Counted from the first letter of the stretch, positions 24,901 through 39,619 are shown. The stretch: DNA of 64,000 bases from Gorsachius magnificus (GCA_034008185.1 CM067086.1:16715507-16779506), one strand, 5' to 3'. Translations and numbers: made by a program. Notes: generated by a model from the letters alone, not told the origin.

Positions 24901-27900
24901 GATGACGTTAGATTGCTTGAACTGTGTTTGCCAGGCCCATAGGGAAATAATTAGCTCAATCTTTTTATTGATTCAGAAATTAAGTCATTCCATGTTTTTG
25001 TCATACTTTATGTCAATCCAGTTGTGGAAAACTCGTGTTTCCTTTAAAAAGAAAGGAGGGTTCAGGCCTTCTGTGCCATGTGCTTCATCACAGTTTCTGA
25101 ATTTTAATTTAAATAAATCTGGTCGATAATGATAAGTATGCACAGTATCTGTTTAATGGGTAGGACTTAATGCCAAACCTGCACTATCAGCAAAACCAGT
25201 AAACATTATGTCTCTGAGTTCTTATGGTACTACGTCTTTACGAAAGCAAGTTCCTGATAAACAGCTGGAGCATTGCAATACTAACAGCCCCCAAGGTAAG
25301 AAAAAATACTGAATAAAACTTTAAACAACATCTAGAGACACAGATTAAAGGGTTTGCCTCAGCCATTTTAGGGGAAGTGGGAAATGGGAGTTGCAAAAGC
25401 ACCAGTGGAGGTATGCCTTTCCTAGTGGAACCTGAGTTTTTCCTTTCATTGCTGAGACTGGAATGCAGTATATGAATACACTCTGGTGTCAGAGATCCCA
25501 CACAGGTGGGTTTTGGTGGAACATCTTTTCACTCATTTCTTTTCCTGGAGCTTTAAGAATTGTAAGGGTACAGTAAAAAAAAGGTATAGTAATGATACTC
25601 CTCTAGCAATGCTCCCATAGGCTTATTATATCTAATAACTAAACCCAACACTGTTTAGTTTACATAATGTAAAGTAATTTTACTTGCAATATATTTTTCA
25701 CTCACTAGATGTCTTGGTGCTCTGTAATATTCTGGACATGGTATGATTCTTGGTAAACTGAGTCTTGGAAAAAAAACCTGAGACGTAACTGGATCCTTGA
25801 TTTTTTTTTTGAACCATACTTGTTAGCACAAAAATGTTCCCACACATTTGAGAGTCTTTTATGGATTTTAGTATCTAGAACATATGTTCCTCATTGCCTG
25901 CTACGTGATGAGGATATGATTACACAATATGCCATATAGCACCAGTTTTGCTTTTCAAGAAGGAATTGGTACTTTTTGAATCTGAAAATAATTCTGTCAA
26001 ACCAAACAATCCTCGTATCAATGAAAGCTTTGCAACTTTTTCTAGTTCTTAACCCAGTGGAAATTAAATATTACTGCTCCCATTATCTTTAGTTTTTTAT
26101 AATATGTAATCGTTCAGCTTGATTTAAATAAAAAAAAGATTGCAAAGCAAATAATTCAAAGATATCAGTTAATCTGTGCATTAGGCAAATGGTAAGGAGT
26201 TTGACTCTAAAGACATTTTCAATATATTCTGTTTAGATGGAAGTGCTGATAGAAATGAGTGGGTTTTTTCTTTCATCTAGTTGAACTCTAGGCCCTAATG
26301 GATCTCTAGGTTCTCTTGTCATTGTTGGAAGCTCATTCTCCTCAACTGCTTTGAAAAGCAAATGCTTCATCTTTAGGAGCAGCACACTGCATGTCTTGCA
26401 GGCCTTCTCTTGTGAGGTTGACTTCTTAACCCCCTAATCATATTTTCTTTATCTCTTATTTCTCCTCCTCCAACTAAGTCTTGATTACACAGGCAGGTTA
26501 CAGGAAGGTAAGGGAATATGGGGACTTACCTTTTCTCCTTGTATCACCAGACCAGTATAACGGAGGGGTGCAACAACTAATGTACAGTCAGTCATGAGAT
26601 ACGAACTAGTTTGGTATCAACTTAACTACATATGTAACTAAGTTATGGGTTTCCTTTTGATTTTTTCAGGAAGGTGGTATGCTTCTCAGAGACATTACGT
26701 ATAAACTTTTACATTGTTATACATGCTTTCCACAAAACTTTTCCAGACTTCTTCAGACTAAGGAGGCAACTCTTCAACATTGCATGAATTTCCTTTCATC
26801 GCTTGCATAAATCTCAATCTGTGTGTTTTAATCTAAAAAAAGGAGACAAAGAGTTGATATTTAATTAGATTGTCAGATGCTTAATTTTCACAAAATATTT
26901 AATTAAATGTTGTGGAAAGAGTAAACTGTTATGGAAAGCAAGAATGTGACCTTACTGTTCTTTATAATGCTGAATATTTATGACTGGCTAAAGTATTTAC
27001 AAAGGAGCTCATCTGCACATTTTAAAGAGGTTCCAAAAATTAAAAGCAGCTGAGGAGAGCAGTTCAATAGCTGGCAAAGCATCTAACTGTATTTTCCAAA
27101 GTATATCTCACATATATGATATACATGTGAAATACAGGAACTTATATTCTATGTATTTTATCTGTGTGATGAAGGTAAAATGTCAAATTTTATGTCTAAA
27201 TTTTTACATTTGTCATTAGATTACAAATATTTGGGCTCCAGCTTGTAAAAAACTTGAACACATTAACATAGGCATTAATTGTTCTTCTTTTTTTTAAAGA
27301 TGTAAATCCTTGTCTTGCATTGGCATCACTTGGAAGGACGCTCACTATCTCTAAGAACGAAAGCCATGCTGTGGAGATAGGTATCTGACCTCTGGCACAC
27401 ACATTAGGTAACGGAGGGCAGGAGACTGCTAGGCCACTCAGCATTTTAGGGTTAGCCAATGCTCTGCAGCATCCTTTGCTAGTGTAGCTATAGGTTGTGG
27501 CTTCCTGGAAGAGCTCAATGATTGTCAAGCTCAGAAAACCCAGGTTGCTGGAAACTTTTGAAAATGTTCTTTGGGTGCTTGCCTAGTTGATAGAAAAAGT
27601 AAGAGGAAGCTACAGATGTGCAGCCCTTTATTGTGCTCCCCAAATTGTTGGGACTCTGTCAAGCCCTTGGCATTGCTTGTGGCTTGCTTTGTGCATTTTA
27701 CACTGTTTTCCAGTTGTTTTCATGAACTAGGTACAAAAATCCATAAAAGAACATGCTATTACTAAAAAGATCGAGTAAAATGAAGGATTTTCGTCTTTGA
27801 CATCTATGCTGTCAGCACATCTTTATATTCCATATCTGTAGGAAGAATTCATGTGCTTGATTTCTGAGATCAAGTCCCTCAACAGAGATTCATGTGAGAG

Positions 27901-30048
27901 ATTGAAGGAGCCTGTTGTGACGTTTTGCAGTTTAGGGAAACCAGATGCCCTGTGACAGTCTCCTTCATTGCAGTTCTGCTTTGCAGGTTCCCACTTGGGT
28001 CTGTTCTCGATGAGCTAATTAAGATGCTACAGAGAAAAAAGCCTCATTCTGGATGATTTGGGTCTGAACAGCTGGACAATTCTAGCAAATTCCATAAAAA
28101 AAGGCATGCCAGAAGGGCAAGAGAAAGCTAGCTGTGAAAGGAGAGGACAAGATACTGTTGTACGTATAAGCCAATATTATTCCAGGACAGTTTCTGTAAT
28201 CACAAAGCTGTCTTCAAATGCAGTTAACAAAGCCAAATGTTGACACAATATCATGTGTTTCTGCTCTGAGGAGTACTGTATCTATTAGGAAAAAGCATAA
28301 CTGTGTCCAATTTCAATAAGTGTTTCTCGACCAGGCTTAACCTGAGTTGTCTTTCCTTTCCTGATCCATCTTGTTTAGCGATGTCCCATCCTGGACACAT
28401 ATAAAGGTGACGTTTTGTTTGTTAATAGGGTAAAATTGTATGACTCAGAGCTGCATTATTGTTAATTTTTTGTTCATAGGATACTGATATAATCAAAATT
28501 ATTATGAAGAGTGGCACTAATATTTGTTGCCCTCTAGCACTTAGGAAAGTATCAGATGAATAGAGGAATAATTTTCCAAGTCATTCTCTTTCTGTGACTG
28601 AAGACAGACAGGTTTTTAAGACAGGAAACTGAGATTATTTTTAGAAAGAAAACACTGTATACAGAAGAACTAAAATATTTTGCTGAAATCAGGAATTACA
28701 GCTTTTAAAATCTCCTGTAGATAACAATTCCAAGTTCTGGAGTAAGACCCCTTTGCTCGAGCTACTTTGAAGTAAGCTATAAATTAAACTTGAATGTTAA
28801 GAGTTAAGGTCAAGCAGAGCTTTTGTGTGTTGTTGTTTCGTACTTCATCGAGACTCAAAAGGGAGCAAATGATACAGCACAAGGTAGCTACCTCATTTTT
28901 GAAGATGAGGATGTTGGTATCAATTCAGTTTCTTCTTCCTGTTTGTACAAGTGTTTGAGAACAGCTCAGTGGTTTGGTGGGATGGGAGAGGAGGCAGATG
29001 AAGAGGTGTTTTTGGAAAGATCAGGATTATCCTTCATGTCATAGGACTGGGAGGAGGTCAGAGCTGAAGGATTTCTGCCCTGATCGTATTAAATAATTGG
29101 ACTTTCCATTGTAATTACTGACTTAAGAAGAAAGTCATTGCAGCAACTGTTCTTTTTTTCCCCTGCAGAGTCACATTTCTGCAAAATAATGTTTTGCATT
29201 GTTATACTGAAAGCATTATGAATGCAGCCAGCAGAAGATACAGTAGAAGATGGTGGAACAGTATATTGGTACTAACTGTCATCATCTAGAGTCAGCCTGC
29301 TGTAAGTCCTACATCTTCTTGTGCAAGCCACTTTTAACTCTCTGTATTCATCTTCTCTCTTGTGGTTGTAAGAGAAAAAAAAAAAAATCAAGGTTCTGGA
29401 TGGATGATACTAAAATCCAAAAACAAAACACAGAAGTATCCCTGTTAACAGTTAGAAGCATCCAGTTTACTGACTTCCATAGATTGTAGATAAGGTCCTA
29501 CAAAGAAGGTATGTCTTTATGGTGATCCCTTTTCTAAGGCCTGTAGGGAGTGGTGATTTATATTTTTAACCCATTTTCTACAGTTCAGTTTGAACGGTCT
29601 CTGCTTGTGCTCAGTGATTCTGATCGGATGAGAGTTTGGATTCTGCCCAGCAATATTCCTGGCAGGAGTTCACCTGAAGGAAGTACTACAGCGGAGTATG
29701 GTCCTGTGCCAAAGCCAACTGTTGTAACAGTTCATCCTCTGGCCACTCTACCCTATCTGTGTACAACCAGTGCTTCCATTTTTATGCTTGAATTCTTTAT
29801 GCATTAGGAGGCATTTTACTGTTCTCCTTCCCTCTGGCTGCCACATCTCACCTTTATTGTCAAAACTTTATTTCAGATAACTGCCTATCAAGCAGAGCAT
29901 GGCAAATTGCGCACAGTTTCAGTATCTTTTACCTATTGATTTGCCCACCTCTGCCAGGATCTTTGGTAGCTTCTGCTGCAAGAGTCCTGTGGGCATGGGT
30001 ATGCAGCTAGGTATGTACTCCAGTCCTATAAGGTCTCTTTTATTCATT
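21469..30048 (+). other. intergenic, no gene recognised
   Basis: I find no gene or identifiable transposon in this 8.6-kb stretch. Visible minor features are an A-rich tract at 21935-21985, a short imperfect direct repeat around 24104-24136 (GCAATTAAACCTAAG-like units), and scattered T-runs. Open frames such as 22519-22818, 25238-25501 (minus) and 27196-27528 (minus) show no motif and no splice context I can support. Confidence 0.6.
21935..21985 (+). repeat. A-rich low-complexity tract
   Basis: This is about 50 bases, nearly all A with a few G. No SINE, LINE or processed-transcript body is recognisable immediately to its left, so it is called as simple sequence only. Confidence 0.8.
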
Positions 30049-30588
30049 TGGGTTGTGGTTTAACTTGGCAGGCAGCTGAACACTGCACAGCCGCTCACTC
30101 ACTCCCCCTCTCCCCAGTGGGATGGCAGAGAGAATTGGAAAAAAGTGAAACCCATGGATTGAGATAAAGACAGTTTAATAAAACAACAGAAGAAAAGAAT
30201 AACAATAACAATAATAATAATAGAATGTACGAAACAAGTGATGCACAATGCAGTTGCTCACCACCCGCTGACTGATGCCCAGCTTGTCCCCGAGCAGCAA
30301 TCGCTCTCCCCAGGCAACTCCCCCAGTTTATATACTGGGCATGACATCATATGGTATGGAAGAATAGCTCTTTGGCCAGCGTGGGTCAGCTATCTTGGCT
30401 GTGCCCCCTCCCAGCTTCTTGCTGGCAGGGCATGGGAAGCTGAAAAGTCCTTGACTGGTGTAAGCACTACTTAGCAACAACTAAACCATCAGTACGTTAT
30501 CAACACTATTCTCATACTAAATCCAAAACACAGCACTATGCCAGCTACTAGGAAGAAAGTTAACTCCATCCCAGCCAAACCCAGGACA
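30049..30588 (-). mobile_element. full-length solo LTR, antisense copy
   Basis: Read on the minus strand, it begins TGTCCTGGGTTTGGCTGGG and ends near 30049. It matches the + strand LTR at 56011-56558 along its whole length: the U3 start, GTATGAGAATA, the CAAGGACTTTTCAGCTTC block, a TATA box (TTTATATA on the + strand, 30327-30334) and the GCAACTGCATTGTGCATCAC block. The CRE-like site next to the TATA box is TGATGTCA on the LTR strand, a CpG-decayed version of TGACGTCA. No retroviral internal sequence lies on either side, so it is a solo LTR left by recombination. I see no clear target-site duplication; the left boundary is uncertain by a few bases. Confidence 0.85.
30189..30223 (+). repeat. 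AAT/AAC-type microsatellite inside the LTR
   Basis: This is a run of AAC and AAT triplets (ending AATAATAATAATAG) within the antisense LTR. The matching place in the 56-kb copy reads only TTATCATTACTACTATT, so the triplet array has expanded in one copy and not the other. Confidence 0.7.
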
Positions 30589-33500
30589 ATACGAAGCTTT
30601 TTAATGAAGTGAAGGTATGCTTAAAAAGAAAATCTTGTCTGGGTTGCTGCCAGCAGTAGTACTTTCAACTGGAATAGGATCAGGATTTCATTGTATGTGT
30701 GTAGCATAAAGGCTGTAGGTAGCATGGATGGTGTTAGTTGGCAGCAAGTTTATGACTGTGGGCCTGCTGGAAGGCCAAGATTTTTGTGCAGGGAAGAAAG
30801 CATGGCTGTGGATTGAGGAGTTCTAAAATGATCCTGTTCATTTACAAAGAAAGTAATACAATCAGTCTCCCTGAAAACAGGTTAGGAATAATAATAAAAG
30901 GTTTCCTTGCTTTTAGCTGTCACCCAGTTTTTCCCTTTTATTCACACTACCAAGACTTCAGCAGTTGCCTAGATGTCGTCTTCTTTGATGCGTCTGTCCT
31001 TTCCCCCAATGCTTTTTCCTTTCCTGGTGTCACAGTTGCAAATCCTGTTAAAAATATTTCCCAGGAAACACCTCTGTTAATTTCCAAGCAAACTTGAATA
31101 TGCTTTCCTTGGGGTGTAGGTGACATATCTGCAGTTTGGTTTTGTGTCTGGCTATCTCCAACATTTAGGTTGGATAGAGGGTAGCGTTTACACTCGTAGT
31201 TTGTACAAAGATTTAACTCAGCTCGTAACAATAACAGCTACTGAACATCCTGACTGACTGTATATGTAACTTGGAGAGCTGTGGCCACAGCCACGCCTTA
31301 TCCCCACACTGTTGCCTGAAGTTACTGTTCATTGACAAATCATGGCTTCTTTGTGTATCTTCACAAAGATTGCTATTTCTTGTCAGTAAGTATCCTGGTG
31401 GCATTATGGTCTGCATATGGATATATATGAAGGGCTCTGGTCATCTTTGTCAGCAGTGACATAATCTGCATTTTGGGTTACTGGGATTACACATGCACAG
31501 TTTCTACAGCGATGATCTGAGTGTAACTGGTAGACATTAACACTTGAGGTAAGCACTGGGTGCAGATCTGAACAGGCTGATAACATAAGAAACTTCTTGT
31601 TAAAGTTGTGTTGCCTGTATGCTTTTTAAATAAAAGGTTTTGAACTGCTAGTTTCAGGCCAGCCAGAATAACTCCTTATTTCAAAGATGTTTAGAACAGA
31701 AGATCTGCTAGAGCACCTTCCTTTTTGAGGTGGAAACATGATAGGAGAAAGGGGGAATGCCTGCAGCCATTGAAACTGCCTGCTGAACTGATTTTGACCA
31801 TATAAGCTAATAAAGTTCAACTGTGACCTTGTTTAAGTTTATTCCAAAAGTGAAGTCATTTCTGGCATCTAAAGCAAGTCCTTGAAGCTTTAAAATCATG
31901 GCTCTGCAAACTGGGTTCTTCTGCATTACAAATAAACTATTAGTATGCACCATTTAAGACGTGAATATGGGCTGTTTTGCTTCAACCCATATGCACAGTT
32001 CAGAAGGTCAGGCATTACCGCAGTATCTCTCCTGTTATTTTAGGGCTCTCATGTGTTATGGTTGGCCCCGATCACATGGCATTTGGTTTCAGTTATTTTT
32101 CCATGGGTTTGGCTTTTAAGAATAGACACATTTCAAGAAAAATCCAACAAGTTGTAAAGTTCAGAAAGGCTGAGGACTGTGATCGCTTTTAGGCTGGAGC
32201 AGTTGAAAGGAGATAAGCATCTCGTTCTAAGGACTGTGACTGTTTAATCTAAATATAGTGTATCTAAGTTATGGGTAATGGAGAGAGCAGAACTTGCTGT
32301 GGGTTATGGGGTAGGGGAGAGGCAAAAAGAAAATAGAGGCCGTTAGTGTTGTAGCAGCCCTTAGCAGCTTGCTTACTTAGACCAACTGTTGCTAAAGTAC
32401 TCAGAATTTAGAGGCAAAGAGAGCTAAAAGCAGAGAAACAGTGCTTTTTGTTGAAGTCCAGTAATTAGTTTGATAAATAATACAAGGAGTGGAAGAGGGA
32501 TTCCCTTCTGGTGAAATGCTGACCCTTTGATCCCCAGCTGTGGCTCATCATTGAAACTGGTGTTTTTCTTGTTTCTGTGGTTTTTACTGTAAGAAGTTTC
32601 TCCTAGCCTCTGTGTAAAGACCTGTACAGCAAATGTAGGCACCCTTTGTTTAAAGAGTGCCTGGGGAGTAGATTAAAAATTCCAAGGATTGCATTTCAAA
32701 ATGTATGTGGCTGTTTAAATGATCAAATACTAGTAGTATTAAAAGGAGCGTGTGTCTCCTCTGTTGTCTCAGTGCTGAAAATTTGCCTCGGGGCTTATAG
32801 ACTGGCCATCTAAACGATGTGGTAAGATTTTCAAAACCAGGAACTGCTTAATACTTTAGAAAATATTCTTGCCTCAGACTCATTCCTGAAAATGCTTTTG
32901 CAAATAGAATGAAATGCCAGCATGAAAGACGTGCATTTTGTGTAGCCGTGGATTGGTAGAGACTTCAGCTGCCAATGTAGAAATATTAGAAGGCAAGGGA
33001 GACCTGCAGGATTGTGTGCTTGAGTCTTTCAGTCGTGAAGAATAGCGTTACATACACATAAATCCAGAGCACACACAATTGTATAAGGAACTGTGGATGT
33101 GGAGCCCTCAAAGACTAGTGAACGTGGCAGGGTTTATTTCAGCTTTTCAGACTCTGCAAACAAACCACTCAACAGAAGTTTGATGCTGTAAGTTCCAACA
33201 CTCATGGTTGGTTTGTATCTCACAGGAACGCGCCTGAAGGTTGACGAAAGACTGAAACGCTTCGTGAGAAGCTACAGAATAACACCATAAGAAGGATCTG
33301 TTTTTCCACTGTCTCCTATACCTCCTAGAGTACTTGTTGCTCGTGCTACAGGAAAGGTGTGTTCTTAACTGACTGTTTTGGTGTAACTAATTTTGTTTAA
33401 ATACACGTGACAGTACCAAGAGCCAATATTTGGGTATGTTGCAAAATTCGCCTCTTCTGTTGCTGTTACTCTAATCCAAATTAAAACTTGATTCAAGAAT

Positions 33501-36500
33501 GCACTATTTTGGTAACGTAGATTTATCATACTTGCAGGAGTTTAGATGTGTGAAGATAGAGGTTCATAATACTAATAGCGTAAGGTTTTGAAGACATCTG
33601 ATGTTTTCTGTATTTTTTCTATGCACTTGTCTTAAAATTGCTGGAGTAGCCATACAGTTAATCATAATATAACTTCTGCTCCAGAGAAGAGCACAACAGA
33701 GATAAAGTGATATATCTGCTGTAATATCTCTGGTTTCTCTAATTGCAGCATCAGACTGAAACAAGAGATTAGAAAGTTGATGTTCTGGTGCAATACAGAA
33801 GCACCTTCTTACTTTCTTTTTACGTTAAAAACAACTTTGATGTGTTCCTTACCAACTCTCAGTTCTAACTGTCGCTCACTGGGCTTGTGTCACCGTCAGA
33901 GGGAATTACCGAGCGAAAATCAGAAGCATGTGGTGAATAGTTTAGTGGAGTAACAGGACCTCATCTGCTATGGCACTGGAGGAGCACTGCCATAAACCCA
34001 AATGCACCACTACTTAATGAACAATAGCTCCACTATTTGAGTAATGCTGGTTAGCTCTACAGTGAAGTGAGGATTAAAACTGGGAACATAACTATTTCCT
34101 TGCTAAGGAAAGGGAAGTAAGAACCGAGACTCCAAAAAGAAACAAGAATGTCCTTTTCTAATTATTTTTTTAATTTCTGCATAGTGTTGCCTAGTTCAAC
34201 AAGGACTCAATTGACTGATATAACCGAGGCCCCGTTAAAATGAATTTTACTCTGGGTCACCTAGAGTTTAAGAAGTTCAGGAAGACAGCAGAAGAAATAT
34301 TTTTCTGTGTGCTTTCAGCATGCCTCTGCAGGGGCTCTGCGGCAAGTGAGCTATTGTGTGCGAAGGGCCAGATCCCTTGGACAGACCCGGTTAACCTGGG
34401 AGGGGAGAGGGGAACCTTGTCATTAGTGGCAGGAAACCTATTATTTATTATCAGTCAAAACTAAAAAGTATCTGCAAGTCTCCAGAGACAACAGGGATGT
34501 AAAAGTAGCATCACATTCATTAAAAAGTATCTATCCTCTGCTTCTTTCCTGCCTAACAGTATGAAAGTATTAAGACCCTTTTTCTTGTTTTCTCCAGTGT
34601 ATTTTGCTAATCCACACAGCTTCCAAATTATTTTTTTCCTCTCTCCTCATGATTCTTCCTCACATTAAGAAAACTCCACCAAAAATCGAACACACAAAAA
34701 CAAGAGGAGAAAAGAAATACCATCCTATCTTCTCACAGCCATCTTCAATTGCTGGAAGAATACGTACCTATGTAACTAGTTTCCTTAAACTGAAGGGAAC
34801 TTTTATTTGTTTAGGGTATATTTGCAGTGGATGAGTATTCTGTGGCTGCTGGTCTCCAGAATGAAATAGGAGGAATAAAAGCAACCTGAATTCATAGAAG
34901 TCATCACTGAGTTTTAGACTTTGCTCTTGACCAGGAATCACTTAGAATTTGTCCCGTTTGTAATACGATTGAGGCGCGAGGGGTTTTTTGTTGGAGGTTT
35001 ATACTTAAGCCTCAGTAAGTTAGTGAGCTTATTCAGACTGAAATAAGCATTGGTCACAAGTATATAGCACCAGCTCTCACAGGAAAATCTGGAGTTTGGA
35101 TAACTAGTAGGTATTCTCAGCTCTGGTGTCCTTCAGGATGGTGGTCATAGATATTGCAATAGAGACAGAATGTTTGAAATACTTGAATATTGGGGATTTT
35201 AAAGGTAAATTTTGCCATAGGTATTAAATCTCTATCTTAAGATTCAATACCTAAAGGTTTTTAGGTAATTAAAATTGTAGCTATTTTAAGATTTAGTGTG
35301 AGGGGTTCTATAGACGCAATAATCTTTTGAGTTGTGTTCAGAAAAAAAGAGAATTTTCCCTTTTCTCTGTACAGGAGAGAAAATATTAGGGCTAAATATA
35401 ATTGGCCGATTATGAATTAAGTCTAAATTTCTGGTGTCTTGAGGTTCTCGGGGTAACAAGAGACCAGCAGGCACCAGTGCATTTCAGAGCTGTCTTCAGA
35501 TGCCTCTGAAATAATCTGGAAAAGGTACAAGTTCAGTGTTAAAATTTGGAATGATTCATTTAATGTTTAGAAATTGTATACCCAGCTCAGGCTGGGTAAC
35601 TTTAAGGGTTCGTCTAACATGGGAATCAAATGGGCGCTCAGAGTGAGTGCCTTCCGCGATCCAGGCTTTGTTTAGGTCTGGTATGGCAAGGGACATAGAA
35701 ATGCTACCACAGAGCAGGGAGCCTGCCGTGCCAGGCCTGAACAGAGTCCCCTGTGCTAGAAATAGAGCCATGGGAATGGCAGGGTTGTTTTATTCTTTTG
35801 TCTTGCATGAACCACGGTCTGTTGCTGGTCAGAAAATTTCTGACAAAATGAGTCAATTCACGGAACTGGAACTGTTGCCAAGAAAGATTCAGCTAGCTGA
35901 GTCTCCTGCTTAGAGGTTTTTTGGGTTAAAACAAAAAAAAAAACCAAAAAAAAAAAAAACCAAAAAAAAAAAAAGGAAAAAAAAGTCCTTTGACATTCCC
36001 ATTCTGACATTTCCTCTTTTTTCTATTCCAGTATTGAAATGCTGCTTTCGGTCAGATAAAGGAGGTCAACATCTGAAGGAAACATTTCAAAAGAGTGGAA
36101 AGCAAAGCTGCTTTCTCCAGCCAGTCTGTTCTTCTGCATATGCTTAGTCTGTGGACATTTCTTCCCTCCAAATTTTCAACTCCTTTTGTGGTAAGGAAAA
36201 ATGTTTGAGTTCTTAAACGCTGACAGGTTAGGAAAACTGTTTCCCTTGCTGCTCCCCCTGTAACTGTGCAGCCCTTGTTCAAGGGCTGATGGTGCTGGGA
36301 CCACAGCCAGGACCCAGGCGGGTCGGTGGGGCTCCGGCTGGCAGCAGCCCTGACGAAGGAGCTGCTCTGAGATGCCTTTGTTTTGCTGTCATCAATGTCC
36401 CATTGTTTGCCAGGATAATTGCCCAGTTAATCCTAACTGGTAGGATAATTCTATAAAGCTCATGTCCAGTGTAAACAGGAAACAATATACTTCCCTTATC

Positions 36501-39500
36501 TTGGCCAGGCATTAAGTTCCCTGGACTCCTATCAGCCTTCCAGGATTTGCCCTCAATTGTTTACTGCTAGGCAATATAGGGTGACAAATTAACATCAGGG
36601 ACATGGGATCAAATCCTAATCTCCCTTACTATTCAGGTGAAGTCCCTGGTTTTAGGTCTTAATTTTACTGGATCTAGGGATTACCCCTAGTTAGATTGTG
36701 TCCTGCACCTATAGCCACCCAGCTGTTTTTTCTAACTTTGAAACAGATAGTTCCAAAAGTTCATGCTTTAACAAGCCTTTTCTCAGTTCTAATAGTAGTT
36801 CTGATACTGTGAAAAGGTGAAGTATAATTTCTTTTATACCCACAATGAAGAGGACAATTACTGAGTATTAATACAGCTTGCTGTATAAAAAAATCTTACT
36901 ATTACTATAGCAAATTCTTGAACACTTGATTTAATAATGATTTTAAACCAAACACATAACTGATTACAATTATGAGAAGCAGTTCTAAAAGAAAAGTGCC
37001 TCATAGTAACTGAAAAATCATGTTTAGTTTTTCTTCTATTTTAACCCTTTGCATTCTCACGTTGAATATTGGTGCCTTACAGCATGAGTGGGGCTGTTTG
37101 CTTCAGTGGGACTGGTGAACATATCAACATGTGGCTCATAATAATAACCATTTCAACAGTTACTGTCTGCAAACTGGTAAAATACTGGTGCGGAATTGGA
37201 CTGGGAAGACAAAAAAGTCTCACTTTTGATTTCAAAGCCATGAGTAGCACAGAACTGCACGAGTACATATTGTACAATCAGATATTGGCCTAAATCCCCC
37301 TTCAGCTAAGGGGATGCAGTGAATGCTGCCTGTGTACCTTTCCTGCTGCCAGTTGCTTTGCTCCATAAAATCTTTTATATTTTCTAGGCTTGCTAACCTC
37401 CAGGTAACCACACTGGAATTACTAGTGGTAAATCAGGCTCTAAATAATAACACTTCACCACTGGGCTCTCTAGCCCTGAGCAGCAGACCCCTGCACACTG
37501 ATTTGGGTGCTTGTGTGCACAAGGTCACTGATGCTTTCTCTACCCCAGTTCTCCCACTACAGGTTTTGTGGTGGGTGGAGTTGAGCCAATGGTGGAAGTG
37601 GCAGGAACATTCCCTACAACAGCCCGAGGGGATTATTTTAATTTGCCTCCATTTACCACTTATGTTAATGGGAAAGGCATGTCCAAAACAGCTGAAGAAA
37701 AGGCATTTTAAAGGAGTATGTAAAACTTCCTAAATGACCCGGTATGTTTATGAAAGACTTTTGGAAGTAGTATAGAAATGTATCCTTCTGTCCTTAAACA
37801 CCCTTTCCTTTCCCTTCCAGATAACATCTGGTGGGTGTGCAGAGAGAACTCCACTATTTTTTAACATTTATTAGTTTTGATTTTTGTTAACTGTGTGATG
37901 TCCGATTCCATCTGAATTTCTAGCTGGAAGCTCTGTATAGTGCTTCATACAGTGCAGCTTGTTTGTTCTTGTAAACCTTTCTGCCACCTTTTTACCATCA
38001 AAATTTCGATTTGTCAGGTCACCTTACAAAATTCCAAAAGTGTGTCCAGAAAAATCAGTGAATCAACATTCCTCTCATCCATCTTTTTGAGGATTTTGCT
38101 TTACATGACAGCTTTTGAAATTTGTGGTGCTGGGCAGACCAACAAATCAGGTCAACGCCTTTTGTCATTTGGCTCATTCCCAATCACTATTGAGAAAACA
38201 AGAGTGTGAACTGCTACTTGTTTATTAACTTTCTGGAATAAGACGGATTTGGGAAGAAATTAAGGGGTTTTTTAACCTGCAGCAAAACTCCAGTGAAACA
38301 CCACCTTTCAGGCAGGTTTTTGCCTACAGTCTGGCCTCGTTCTCTTTATCTGGCCAGCTTTTCTGTGGCCGGGTCACTCTGAATGGTGACCTTCCCCAAG
38401 CTGTAGAAGCTGCATCTCCAAGCATGTCCAGGAGACCAGAGCTTAGAAGCCCATGGCCTGGGCTGGGTCAAGGGTCCCAGCTGAAGCAGTAAGGGAACTG
38501 GGGGGGGTGTGTGTCCAGAAACCTCACACGGCCACTGAGCAGCTCTGAAATGCCATTTTGTTAAAGCATCTGAGTTCCTAGGCCAGCAGGCAACAAAGCT
38601 GCATGTGCAGTAAAAATTTTGTTTCAGAAAACAAATGCTTTGTCACCATATGTACCTGCTTTATCAGATTTCTGGAAAATTTCAAAAAGAGTGGTGTAAA
38701 TTGAAAGTCTTGAATTTCAGAAGCATGCAGCAATAACTAAGTGGGGGAAATAGCTCAGGATGCACTTCACTGAAATTTCTGAAGTAGCTTGCTGTGCTTG
38801 TTCACAGTTAATACTAGGATTTGTCCTATTAGTCAGTCCACATACTTATTCTCATTCAGATCTGTGAATAAATGAAATTAAATGTTCTGTTACTATAACT
38901 TCTGAGAAGGATGCACAGTAAATTAAGGCTATCAATTTCACAATATCTGCTGCTCTCAGTTTCCTTGCTTTTCTCTTTCTGCTCTTTGTCTTTTCTGTTA
39001 TTGTGCTTGTTCTGTGAATGGGCAACCTGCTCTGTATAAGCTCAACATCAGTCAAAAGACATTAGCTCTGACAATGCTCTATCTGCAAACCTTCCCCCAG
39101 ATGAATGCAACTGTCATGGTGTTCTGGGGTGGAACAAGTAATTTCTGAAGTCCTTATTTAAGGCTCCTCGATGGAAACAAAGTTATTAGCAGTGAACAGG
39201 TAACCAGCAGACATGTTGAACAATATCCTGAGCTATGTCCAGCTCTTCCTGCCAGTAGGGGTAGGTCTGAATTTGCATCCCCTGGCACTGTGTTCACACC
39301 TACACAGTGCAATGATGCAACAGGAAAACAAGCTTTGCCTCATGGATGGCTTTCAAACTCGGTTCAGAGAGATGCCTCCTAGAACACACAATATGGAGCC
39401 TTATAAATAGAGCTGGGTTGTGTCTGACTGCAATCGCCGGTGGAACAACTGCGCTCTCCTCGTCTACAGCCGTAGTTGGAATTTCTGGCTGCCGATTGCT

Positions 39501-39619
39501 GATGGAGTTGCTTTCTCCATGCGCCTGTTTAAGGCTTGTTTTCCATGCTGATGTTCTTGGGTTCAAGCCCTCAGCTAGAAGTCAGACAACAAATGTTTGA
39601 GAGGAAGGAAGGACCTGTT
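30589..39619 (+). other. intergenic, no gene recognised
   Basis: I see no supportable gene. The region holds an A-rich tract at 35928-35985 and a slightly more GC-rich patch around 36280-36370 too short to be a CpG island. Near 37080-37330 there is sequence resembling degraded amniote interspersed repeats (phrases such as GCTTCAGTGGGACTG). Open frames here, including 37323-37733, lack recognisable homology. Confidence 0.6.
35928..35985 (+). repeat. A-rich tract with CC interruptions
   Basis: Three A-runs of about 10-14 bases are separated by CC and GG dinucleotides. It is a simple repeat that probably grew by slippage. No element body is seen next to it. Confidence 0.8.

Noticed and set aside
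39540..39600. GGGTTCAAGCCC, resembling a tRNA T-arm
   Set aside because: No acceptor stem, D-arm or anticodon arm can be folded around it at the right spacing. If tRNA-related at all, it is SINE debris like the adjacent MIR-like piece.
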